Shown piece by piece: positions 42,371 to 53,136 of a stretch of DNA of 64,000 bases. The stretch is from Gautieria morchelliformis (taxonomy: Eukaryota > Basidiomycota > Agaricomycetes > Gomphales > Gomphaceae). Location: positions 186,001 through 250,000 of the forward strand of contig WHVA01000061.1 of assembly GCA_015179125.1 (NCBI GenBank), given 5' to 3'. The position numbers and the translations under genes were made by a program. Under the pieces are notes generated by a model. The model saw only the letters and a list, made by a program, of their open reading frames with translations, did not search any database and was not told the DNA's origin. The number at the start of each line of letters is the position of its first letter. Positions within the stretch are counted from its first letter, which is position 1.

Positions 42371-45347
42371 AGGGATGTGCACACTATATGTGGGGACACA
42401 CTATGCTTGGGGGACACGGTACAAACAAGGGACACACTACAGGGGAAAACACTACAAACAAGGGACATTCTACACATGCTATACTTGGGGGACATGCTAC
42501 AAACAAAGGACATGCTATGCACACTATACTTGGGGGACATGTTATGCATTGGGGACACACTTTGCACACTATACTTGAGGGAGATGCTACACACACTACA
42601 TTTAGGGACATGCTACACATGTGGCCACGCTATGCATGGGGACACACATGCTATAATTTAGGGACACGCTACGTTTGGGGACAGGCTACAAACCAAGGAC
42701 ATGCTATGCATGTGGGACATGCTACGCACACTGTACTTGGGGACATGCTACATGTGGGGACACACTACATGTGAAGACACACTATGGATGGAGGACATGC
42801 TATGCACACTACTTGGGCACATGCAGACATGTGTAGAGACATTACCTATCTTGATGTGTGACTTATAGCTACTTTCAATTGCAATGAGATGTGTTTTACT
42901 TATCCCAAGTTTGATTTACCCAATGCGTTTGACCTACACCCCCATGTGAAGCATGGGTATCCACCTAGAGGTAAGGGTTCAAGAATCAAGTTAAGTTGGA
43001 TATCAGAAATTGAGTTGGAAGGCAGAGGTCAGAGAGACAGAGGCTGTGCAAGTACTTGCTGTGGTAAGAACAGGAAACAGTGCAAAGGGAGTCACATATC
43101 AAAGTCAATTATTTGATTGCAGAACAGAGGCACACATGACTGGGTTTTATTCAAAGAGCTGAGACAACATGTCAGAAGGTAGAGGTAAGCAATTCCAGTG
43201 CAAGCAAAAGTAACTAGGATAAATGGAGTAAGTAACTAATATGGAACAAGAGGAGCTACAAGGGGGTGCCAGGTGGAACTAAGAACAATCAATAGGCAAA
43301 AGAACAAGGGGAATGTGGGTCTAATTGATTGTTACGTATCGGAATTCCCAGAGGTCGGAACTGGAAAGGACAACCGCTTCAACTTATGTGTTGCGCACCT
43401 GATGAACTACCGTCCTAAGTATTTCGGGATTGACTTGCGGATATCGGAGAAGGCAGAAGTCGGGAACAGAGTACTGAGAGTGGAGGCTTGAGGGTCGGAG
43501 AACAAAGGTCAGAAGAGGCGGAAGAGGCGGAGGAGAGAGGGTCGAGAGCGGAAGGAGACAAGACTAGCAAAACTCGCTGTGCTAAGAACAGGAGACAGTG
43601 CGAAGGGAATCACATATTGAAGTCGATTATCTGATTGCAGAAATGGAGACATACATGAGGGGGTTTTATACAAAGAGCTGAAGCAACATGTAATGGTATG
43701 GTACTAAGCAAATTCCAGAGAGTGCAGGAATCGGATAGACATACGGGGCAAGTAACTAATGCGGAACAATTGGATGACAAGGGGGGTGCAGGGTAGGGTA
43801 AGTACAATGGCAAAGAACAAGGCGAGTAAGTACAATAGGCATCGGAAGAAACGGAATTACGGAAATGGTATCTTTCTGTGTTCAGGGTCGAGTACAGGGG
43901 CCAGTATCTGGAGGTGGCCAGGGGTACTGAAATCACAAGGGTCGAGGTAGAGGGTTGCAGATGGTGCGGATGTTGCAGAATAGAGTCGGAGGTGGTGCAG
44001 AGGCGGCGCAGAGGTGGTGCAGAGGCGGCGCAGAGGTGGTGCGGAGATGGTGCAGAGGATATGCGGATATGGCGGAGATGGTTGAGCGGAACAGTTGTAA
44101 CATTGATAGTGGAACAATTGGATCTCCTGATGCTCTGGACTTGCTATGCTAAGGGTCAAGTAGGGAAGGCTGGTGAATAGAGTCAAAAGGGGAAGTATGT
44201 GAATAGTAAAGAACAAGGGGATCAAAAGGTCAAAGTGTGGACATTGCGGAATTGAGCCAGAGGAGGCATGGAGGTACCAGAGTTGGTCAAGCAGCATGGT
44301 CATAACATTACCTACCTCAATGTGTTACTTAGAGCTACTTTTAATCAATAAGATGCATTTTACTTATCTGAATGTGTTTGACTTATCCCAAGTTTGATTT
44401 ACCCAAGGTGTTTGACCTTGCTGATGCATTTGACCTTACCGAGGCGTTTGACTTGCACCCCCGCGCGAAGCGCGGGTATCCACCTAGTCTAAGAGTTAAA
44501 CGTGCTCAGTGGGTTGTGGGCGCTGCTGACCAATGCTCGGTCATCAGTTTGTCAGCAGAGCCCCCTACCGGCGGTTTGCGCCACTCTTCTGGCTCCAGCG
44601 CTGCGCAGCGTTCTGGAGCATGCGAGCGGCGCAGCCGCGAGCGGTTTAGGCCGGTCTGCCGGCTCAGGCACTCAAAGCAGTGCTGCGCTGGCAGATCGCT
44701 GCGCAGCCAGCCGCTTTGCGCACTCCACCACCACCCTCCTCTCCTCTCCTCTCTGCCCACTACTAGATAGAATAAAAATTGCGTGAGAGTGAATTAATAG
44801 ATAGCCTATATAGTGTAGACCACAAAAGATCTCTTCCCAGGGAGGTCTCTGCAGTGAACTATTGGGGTTGACCCCTTCATTGGGGCAGCTTTTTCTCTGC
44901 TAAGGAGCCAGGTAGTAATCCCAGGCTGCCTTAGAGGGAGCCACAATTGCATTGCAGTTCTCTTAGTGTTGACTTGCACTACTGGTGGCTGAAGAAGACA
45001 TCTCCCCAGGACAAGGACCAGGACCAGGACCTTTTACTGGAATTATTCCAGTTGGATAGCCGAAGAAGACTTCGATATTTTCATCAAAAAAATTCCCCAT
45101 CCCTTCCTTGGTACATATATTTCTCTGTGGTCTGGTGTGAGCCATCTGAGTTTTTTTTTTTTGTTTTAAATAGAAATTAATAAATTCCCTTGACTTTGCC
45201 TAACAAACAAACTCCCCATCCCTTCCTTGGTATGTATGTATTTCTCTGTGGTCTGGTGTGAGCCGTCTGACATTTATTTAATTAGAAATTAATAAATTCC
45301 CCTGACTTTGCCCAAGAAAAATTAACAACAACAGCATCTGCTTGCAA

Positions 45348-48300
45348 ATGTAAGTTGAAGTGGGGTAGCTTGATTGTTCCTCTAAGCTTATGCCTGCATT
45401 TCTCAGGGATCCTTCTACTCCAGAGAGAAATCGTCAGCAGGAGCGTGAAAGGGCGAGGGAGGAGCAGGAGGGTCGTATGACATCGCCTACTGATCGGAGA
45501 GCGCGTGCCCTTGCTGTGGCTGCTGCCAGAGCTTGGAACCAGCCACCCCCTCCACCACCTCCTTTTTCCATCCCTCACCCTCCTCCTAGAAGCAATGCGG
45601 CTGATCCTTTTCATCAACCTGCTGCAGGGCCATTACATCCTCCTGATCCCAGTCCTGGACAGCAGGTGGCAGCCCTTCGTGCTCAGTTAGCAGCAATCCC
45701 AGCAGCACAGACCGTGAGAAGATACAGGCAGGCGCCTATACAGCCACCTCCCAATCTTCCTGTGGTTGGTTCTGCAGGAATTGCACAGTTGCGTGCTCAG
45801 TCTGCTGAGCAGTCTGCTATATTGCAGCAATTGGGAAGAGGTAGACAGGCAGCTAATCCTCCTGTAGTAGGTTCTACAGGAGTGGCAGCATTGCGTGCTC
45901 AGGCCAATGCAATAAGACCAATGCCTCCGCTACTCCCTGCGCTTCTGCGGCCTCTTCAGCGACTCCCTGCACCTCCTCAGCCTCCTCAGCCACTCCCTGC
46001 ACCTCCTCAGCCTCCTCAGCCACTCCCTCCACAGCCTCTTCTGCCACTCCCTGCACCTCCTCAGCCTCCTCAGCCATACCCTGTACCTTGGCAGCGTACT
46101 CAGCGACTTCCTCCTTTTATTCCACTCGGTCGCTCTAGAATAATCGAGGCAGATGTGCTGCGTCATGATCTGGGTCCCATGGTTGTTGCCTGCCCTGACT
46201 GTGGAGCATTCCACTGGATGGCAGAACGCCTGCTGAGATCCTCAAATCGGCGGCCCAGATTTGGTGATTGCTGTTTAGAAGGAAAGGTGCAGCTTTCAGA
46301 GCTGCCAGTGCTCCCTCACCCATTGAGACGGCTCTTAGAGGGCCAGGACCCTGAGGCCAAACAGTTTCGCAAGAACATCATGCAGTACAATGCTGCATTT
46401 GCATTCACTTCCTTGGGAGCCGACTTTCATCTAGATTTGCTTTGGGAGGGTCGTGGTCCATATGTCCTCAAGCTACAGGGCGAACTGTATCATATTCATG
46501 GCTCTCTCATCCCTAACCCTGGGAGGCGGATACAGTATGCCCAACTTTATATATATGATCCAGCATTGGCTTTGGCACAGAGGAACACCCGTAACCCAGG
46601 CCTGTCTCCAACTATCATGGGAGACTTGCAGGAAATGCTCCTCCTATGCAATCCTCATGTTCCCATATATAGACAAGCAGCTGAGAGGCTCAGAGCTCAG
46701 GGACAGAATGGTGAGATCCGGGCTAGGCTCACATACAGGGGACACAGGGATCCTAGGAGGTATAATGTCCCTACTGCGGATGAGATTGCGGTGGTTCTTC
46801 CTGGAGATGGCATCAACCCTGAACCTAGGGATGTTATTGTCCAGCTCAAAGGTGGACGCTTTCGAAGGGTATCCGATATGAATCCAAACTATGCCTCTCT
46901 TCACTATGTCTTGCTCTTTCCCAGGGGAGAGTTGGGGTGGCAACCTGGTATTCGCTATCGCCAATTACCAGGCGGGTGTGAGCGACCTGGGCATGTCACC
47001 CAAATTCAGTTCCATTCCTATCGTCTCTTCCAGAGAACAGAAGAACCTACAACACTCCTGCGTGCTGGCAAATTATTCCAGCAGTACATTGTAGACTCTT
47101 GGGCCGCTGCAGAGCAAAGCAGGCTGTGGTGGATCAGGACAAATCAACACACTCTCCGTGCTGAGATGTATAACCAGATGATGGATGCCTTTTATCGCAA
47201 TGACAATGACAGAGATCCAAACAACTTGGGCGCAAGATCCATTCTGCCTTCCACATTTCAGGGGGGGACACGGGACATGCAGCAAAACCTGCAAGGAAGT
47301 ATGGTGTGGCTGATCTCTTTATTACCATGACTGCCAATCCCAACTGGCAGGAGGTATTGGATGCGTTGTTGCCTGGACAAACTCCTCAGGACAGGCCTGA
47401 CCTGGTGTCGTGGGTGTTCCAGCTCAAAAATAAATACCTCATTGACTTGATCGTCAAGGAAAAGATTTTTGGGGAAACCGTCTCTCGCGTCCACACCATT
47501 GAATTCCAGAAAAGGGGACTCCCACACATGCATATTCTTATCTGGTTTGAAAGAGATTCCAAGATCAGACATGCACATGAGGTGGATTCAATGATTTCGG
47601 CAGAGTTCCCTGATCCAGAGACTCATCCTGTCCTCTACCGGTTGGTCTGTGAGCTGATGACACATGGTCCCTGTGGAGAAATGAATCCAAACGCACCCTG
47701 CATGGAAAATGGCAAGTGCAAGAAAAACTTCCCAAAGCCATTCTGTGAGGAAACCAGTCTGAATGAGGATGGATATCCAAAATATCGTCGTCGCAATGAT
47801 GGAAGGCTGCACAATGTCAGAGGTGACATGCTGGACAACAGATGGGTTGTGCCATACTCTTCCCTGCTCTTGCTCAAATTCTGGTGTCACATCAACCCTG
47901 AACTCACCATCAATGTGAGGTGTATCAAGTATATCCACAAGTATCTCTACAAGGGCCATGATCGGACCACCATGGAGTTTGGTCGCACCCAGGATGAAAT
48001 TAAGCAGTACCTGGACGCTCGCTATGTCAGTGCTCATGAGGCCTCTTGGAGGTTGCTGGAGCGGGAAATCCACACCCAGGTGCCTGCAGTCATGGCACTA
48101 CCAGTCCATGAAAAGGACCATCATGCAATCATCTTTGATCCCAACCAGGATGTGGACAACATCCTGGAAAGGGCTGAGGCAAAAAAGACACCGCTCATGG
48201 CTTACTTTGAGGCCAATGATATCTACCCTGAAGCACGTGATCTGCTCTATGTGGAGTTTCCTGAGCATTTTACCTGGCAGTCACAGGAAAAGGTATGGAC

Positions 48301-50275
48301 ACCACGCCAAGGAGGTTATAGCATCGGTCGCCTTCACTTTGCAAACCCTAGATCAGGAGAGAGATTTTTTGTGCACACTCTCCTCACAGTGGTCAAGGGG
48401 GCTAGATCCTTTGAGGAGCTTAGGTCGGTGGATGGCATACAATATGCTACTTACAAGGAGGCCTGTCGTGCAAGGGGACTTCTGGATGATGATCAGGAGT
48501 TGAGGTTGTGTCTCCAGGAAGCCAGTGGCATGAAAACAGGTGCGCAGCTCAGACATCTCTTTGCCACCATCCTTGGCCATTGCAATCCATCGGGTCCTGG
48601 CAGACTATGGGATGGCTTCAGGGAGCACATATGTGATGATCTCAGACATCAGCTCCAAATCAGACACGGTATGCAGGATCCACAGGACGATCAGGTTTAT
48701 GATTTTGGCCTCTTTCTCTTGGAAAAAATCCTCCAGCAGGGTGGAATGTGCTTGAGCAGCTTTGATGATATGCCTCGGGTGGCAGGCGAGTGGGAGGCCC
48801 TCATTGGAAACAGGTTCATAGCTGAGCAGAGGGACTATGACCCTGTTCAAGAGAGGGACATAGCTGATGAGGAGGTTCCCAGGCTGAATGAGGGGCAAAG
48901 GTCTGCACATGATCAGATATTACGGTCAGCACTGACCAGAGATGCTCATGGGAAACCTGATGGACAAATGTTTTTTGTCGCTGGCTCAGGTGGTGCTGGG
49001 AAATCATTCACTTGGAACACTCTAATCCACTCCTGTAGAGCGGAGAGCCTCATTGTGATTGCAGTAGCCTCATCTGCAATGGCTGCACTTATCCTCACTA
49101 AGGGTACAACCTCTCATAGCATGCTTGGAATTCCCATTCCTGTCCATGAGCGCTCTCTCTCCTTCATCACAAAGAACTCTGACAAGGCTGACATGCTGAG
49201 ACAGGCCAGTCTCCTCATCTGGGATGAGGCTGCAATGCAGCATCGCCATGCCATAGAGGCCATTGACAGGACACTGAGGGATTTCCTTGACCAGCCTGAC
49301 AGACCCTTTGGTGGCATCACAGTCGCCTTTGGAGGTGACTTTCAGCAGACTCTGCCAATTGTCCCTAAAGGCTCCAAGGAGGATATCGTGGGAGCTACCC
49401 TTCAGAAGTCATATCTGTGGCCAAAGATCAATGTCCTCCATCTGACAGAGAACATGCGGGTGAGAAATGACCCTGACAGAGCCAGGTTTGCAGAATGGCT
49501 GCAGAATGTGGGCCAGGGAAAGGATCTCCCACTAGATCATACGTTCTCACTGCCTCCTCACATGGTTTGTGGCCCTGGAATTGAAGATCTGATCCAGGAA
49601 ATATACCCTGGCATTGGCAATCAAGTCCCTGCCCAGGATAATTACTTTTTGGAGTGTGCCATCCTCTGTGCCAGAAACACTGAGGTCAATGAGATCAATT
49701 CCATGGTGTTTAGGGAGTTTCCAGGTGATGCTCAGGTCTTGCACTGTGCAAATTCCATTGAAGAATCCGACGATGCAGATCGGTATCCTGTGGAGTATCT
49801 GAATTCCATAGAGATGGGCTGTCTTCCTCCTGCTCGCTTGGAAGTCAAGCCTGGAGTGCCTCTGATGCTGTTGCGCAATTTGGATCAGAAGCAAGGACTA
49901 TGCAATGGGACAAGGTTGCGGTTGGTGAGGATAAGCATTAGAGTGTTGGAGGTCAGGATCATCTCAGGTCCATGTGCAGGAAATATTGCTTTCATCCCCA
50001 GGATCATCATTAAGCCATCAGAGGGAGAGTTGCCATTTGTGCTGCAAAGGAGGCAGTTTCCAGTGCGTTTGGCATTTGCAATGACTATCAACAAGTCTCA
50101 GGGACAGTCTTTGGGAACGGTTGGGCTGGACCTGAGATATCCAGTGTTTGGACATGGTCAGTTGTATGTTGGTGCATCAAGGGGGACCAATTGGAACAGA
50201 GTGAAGGTCTTGCTTGAGGAGGGTTTGGACACAACCAACATTGTATATAAAGATGTATTACTTAGAGCTCCTTGA
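45348..50275 (+). CDS. Helitron Rep-helicase (RepHel), unit 6 copy, one frame break
   Basis: Same domain order as the unit 1 copy: shorter Pro-rich N-terminus, CPDCGAFHWMAE zinc region, HUH motif GLPHMHILIWFE (about 47517), two-tyrosine motif IKYIHKYLYKGHD, Walker A GSGGAGKSF (about 48983), DEAA, GGDFQQTLPIV. An open frame starts at ATG 45390; splicing of a 57-bp intron (45350-45406) would create ATG from AT + G with DPSTPER following, as in unit 1. Compared with unit 1, 19 bp are missing at about 47293, between CCTGCA and AGGAAG, which shifts the frame ahead of the Rep catalytic motifs. From 47306 onward the frame is open through the rest of Rep and all of the helicase (989 codons). Confidence 0.85.
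45350..45406 (+). other. Putative start-codon-splitting intron of RepHel (unit 6)
   Basis: GTAAGTTGAA donor and CTGCATTTCTCAG acceptor, 57 bp, same position and length as in unit 1; AT (45348-45349) joins to G (45407). Confidence 0.5.
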
Positions 50276-50526
50276 TTTTGTTATATCCACTTCTCTTGAT
50301 ATGGTTTATGTGTTTTACTTCATTTTACTTGATGGAAATTGATTACTTTGGTTTTCCCCAATGTACTTGACCTTACTTATATGTTAGACTTATGGATGTG
50401 TGAGACTTACTGATGTGTTTGACCTTACTGAGGTGTTTGACCTACACCCCCGCGCGAAGCGCGGGTACCCACCTAAATGTAAGAAAATTAGTGATGGCCA
50501 AGGCCAATGTTCCGCGTCACCGATGT

Positions 50527-53113
50527 CTACTTTGTAATTTTCATGAAATGGGATATATATTTAAACTGATGGTGCGAGAAGGACTTTGCTTCGATATCCA
50601 GCAACGTGAAAAGGCCTTGTGCATCGGTGCAACTGTCAAGGGATAAGACGACCTTCTGGACGGCCTCCCGCTCTCCCTCCCCGACCATGTCCACAACGAG
50701 GGCCCTGTGCTCCTCGACGATTTCTTCATTTGTCAGCGGCGTCTTCACGCCCCTCGGCTTCACGACGGTGACACTCAGATGTTGCTCGCCCTCCAAATAA
50801 CGTATCGTCACCCTCGTGCATAGCGCTTTTTCCCACCCGAGCCCGTCAAATTCTGCCTGGGGGAGCCCGTCAACTTGGGAGATGAGCTCCCAGAGCTCAG
50901 GCCAGTTGTGGTTCGCCTCGCCGAACGTCTTCATCGTGACCGCGCCGTCGGTGAGCTGAGCCACAGCGACGTAGGCTGCGTTCGTCTGGGCGCCGATGAC
51001 GTTGATGGGAAATGTGGCTTCCAGCCGCCGTGTTTAAATGTGGGCTCACTCACCTCGACGGTGATCGCGCCGATGCCGCGCGTCCGGAACCCCTCCGACT
51101 GCTGCAATTCGCGGATACAGTCGATCTAGGCGCAGATCCCGGCCATGCAGGGGTAGGGCTTGATGTTGATCCGCCTCCCACGTCGTTCCGAGGTCCCTGG
51201 CCACCTCCTCGGGCCTCGCAGGGTCTGAGCCGTGAGAGCAGGTGGAGAGGAAGCCGCTGTACTCCCTGTCGAAGATGGTCTTGATGCAGTGTAGTTGCCG
51301 CAAGTCAGGAGTAGTGTTCTGCAAAGCCCGGCTTCAGCCGCGGCCTAAGCTGGAGCCGGGCCCCCAAAAGCCGGGCCGAGCCGGGCCAAAGCCGTCCTGA
51401 GGCCGGGATCTAGGGCCCGGCTTGAGTTTTGAGAGCCCGAGCCGAGCCCTGAAGCCGCGGCTTTTGGGCGCTTACCCGGTATGCACTGTTCAGGTGGCAA
51501 GCGGCACTCAGGTAGCTAATTTGAGTATATCCTGTACTCTATTGGTTAAGTTTGAAAAAAATTTCTGTCTGCTGCTCACTGCCATGCCCTTGCCCCGTAT
51601 CCAGGACCCCAGCGATGAGGACGAGGTTCAGCTGCTCCCTATCAGAGTGCCCATTCGGGCCGAACGCTAAAGCCAAGCGCCGCACTGAAGGATCCCGATA
51701 ATGCGGCCAATGTTCTTGGTCAACGCAAGCATGCCAAGGTCGTGACTAAGGTGGTAGAAACTACTGACCAACATAAAAATAAAAAACAAAAGACTATTGT
51801 TGAGCCGGCCCTGGTGATCGAGCCAAATGCAAGGACCGTTGCCAAGCCTACTGATTTCAGTAGTACTGAAATGGTTATGAATAAGGAATCTGGCGGCATT
51901 ACTGGTGAGTCATATCTTTGCATAGAATATTGTCTATCTATTGATCTAAGATTCAGGTATTCAAAGCATTCAAGCTCGGGAATTACAATCACAAAACGGC
52001 GGAACCGACTCAAAGGAGATGTAGTTGAAGCACTCCAGGTCGTCAAATGCGGACTGAAGACAAAGTTGATACTACGGGATTCAGCTCCGTCGTCTTCTTA
52101 TGAGCTCGAATTAATGGACGAAGGTCCGGAGGTGCCTCAGACACCGGGAGAGGTCATTGACCTCTCCAGTGACTGTGAGCTTGTGGAGGGGGAGAGCGAA
52201 GTCGATATAGAATACGACTAGCTAGTTAAAAGTACATAGAATTTCCACTTCGGCGTTGCATCCCCTCGGTCGATATTTCCCACTGAAGAGCCCCGGCTTA
52301 AGCCGGGCCAAGCCCGAGCCGAGCCCAAGCCGGCACTCAGGGCCCGGCCCTGAATTCTGTGAGCCCGAGCCGGCGTGAGCCGAGCCCAAGCCGGGGCTTT
52401 TGAGCCGAGCCGGGCTTTGCAGAAGTCAGGAGGTTGGCCAAGAGGCCTTTCCTGCACGCGAACCCGTGCTGCATGCGCTTGACGGAGGACTCGAACTGGG
52501 CCGACATGAGCCCGCAGGCCTGGGTGCACGTCATCCTGAATGCGTCCGCCGTCTGGTCCATGTCGACCCCGAAGAGCTTTCAGCAGGCCACGGCGGCCGC
52601 ACTGGGACCAAAGACCGCGCCGCTGTGCGTCGCAGGACAGGACTGACAGGATTTAACCCCCGTTGCCCCAACCGCGGGCCGACCTCGTAGCCCACTATGG
52701 TCGCTAGCAACAAGTCCTTTCCCGTGAAGGCCCGGGCTTCGTCGCGCCGGCTCGCGATTGCGCCCATGAGCGGGCGCCCAGGGGGATGACCGAGTTGCTG
52801 TGGAGCGGCGCCACGGCGTGGTAATCGTCGAGCTGGAAACCTTGGATGAAGGCGCTTTTTATCAGGGCGGATGCCATGGGGCTCGTGCGCTGGCACGCCA
52901 GCCCACCGAAGGGTGGTGCCGCCCGGGGTCTGTAAGCTGAGGATCGCAGCAACCGCTTCCGCGGACCAGGGAAGTGGGAACCGACGAGAGTGCAGGTTAC
53001 GCTATTTAGGATGACGTGCCTGGCTCGCTCGCAACGTCCGGCGGAATGTCGTTCCATTTGAGGTCGGCAACCCAGCGAGCGACGAGCTTGATGGTGACTC
53101 CATCGGGGGGCAT
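50527..53113 (-). pseudogene. MmgE/PrpD-family gene broken by a hAT insertion
   Basis: Minus strand, start ATG at 53113 (MPPDGVTIKLVARWVADLKW then NDIPPDV). Family marks in order: SAFIQGFQLDDYHAVAPLHS; DEARAFTGKDLLLATIVGYE; MDQTADAFRMTCTQACGLMS; FESSVKRMQHGFACRKGLLA; then, beyond the insertion, IKTIFDREYSGFLSTCSHGS and the C-terminal RVTIRYLEGEQHLSVTVVKP with TNEEIVEEHRALVVDM. This is the 2-methylcitrate dehydratase / cis-aconitate decarboxylase fold. A hAT derivative (51312-52424) with perfect GTCAGGAG duplications splits it; the exon sequence matches on both sides. Frame changes near 53030 and 52600 suggest decay beyond the insertion. It may have been a working host enzyme gene until recently; which substrate is unknown. 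Confidence 0.75.
51304..52432 (+). mobile_element. Non-autonomous hAT derivative 1 with 8-bp target duplication
   Basis: GTCAGGAG at 51304-51311 and again at 52425-52432 flank the element 51312-52424. The left end is TAGTGTTCTGCAAAGCCCGG and the right end is CCGGGCTTTGCAGAA, an inverted repeat lacking the last bases at the right. Subterminal regions are dense in GCCGGGC / GAGCCGAGCC words. Inside, 51590-52221 contains split pieces of a hAT transposase: an N-terminal QDPSDEDEVQLLP and, after a GTGAGT intron, a C-terminal ITKRRNRLKGDVVEALQVVK dimerisation-type stretch ending in EYD. The central catalytic part is missing. Confidence 0.75.
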
Positions 53114-53136
53114 AGGAGACGGGAGCAGCAAGATGG

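Larger units (their letters stand above)
40846..44487 (+). mobile_element. Helitron unit 5 (non-autonomous, with an internal 3' end)
   Basis: It starts TTACACTATATGAAA directly after CTAG of unit 4 and ends at CTAG 44484-44487. Layout as in unit 2: GGTCACGTGACC at 40974-40985 and 41049-41060, TATAAA at 41119-41124, CTGTCTG microsatellite (41177-41250), a GTAGGTAATATC donor-like site, T-rich repeats, a 21-bp minisatellite (42130-42370), an internal 3' end with CTAG at 42965-42968, then a 1.5-kb segment homologous to 32260-33741. Units 2 and 5 are therefore copies of one composite element. Confidence 0.8.
23023..50476 (+). mobile_element. Head-to-tail array of six Helitrons
   Basis: Six units in the same orientation: 23023-29964, 29965-33741, 33742-36457, 36458-40845, 40846-44487 and 44488-50476. 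Every unit ends with a GC-rich hairpin, a 7-nt spacer (TACCCAC or TATCCAC) and CTAG (CTAA in the last). Every following unit starts at the next base with a related 5' end containing a G(T)GGGTTGTGGG core. Units 1, 3 and 6 start TCTAAGAGTTAAACG; 4 and 5 start TTACACTATATGAAA; 2 starts TTCCTATAGGTGAAAG. Hairpin plus CTRR and a TC start are canonical Helitron ends. Insertion of one element exactly at the end of another, or concatemer formation by end read-through, would produce this arrangement. Confidence 0.85.
44488..50476 (+). mobile_element. Helitron unit 6 (autonomous type, 6.0 kb)
   Basis: It starts TCTAAGAGTTAAACGTGC directly after CTAG of unit 5. The terminal hairpin (CCCGCGC/GCGCGGG) is followed by TACCCAC and CTAA (50473-50476) instead of CTAG. 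Its 5' region has GAGCGGCGCAGCCGCGAGC (about 44622-44640) but no GTCACGTGAC, and it lacks the 144-bp array of unit 1. It carries the RepHel gene 45348-50275. Confidence 0.85.
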
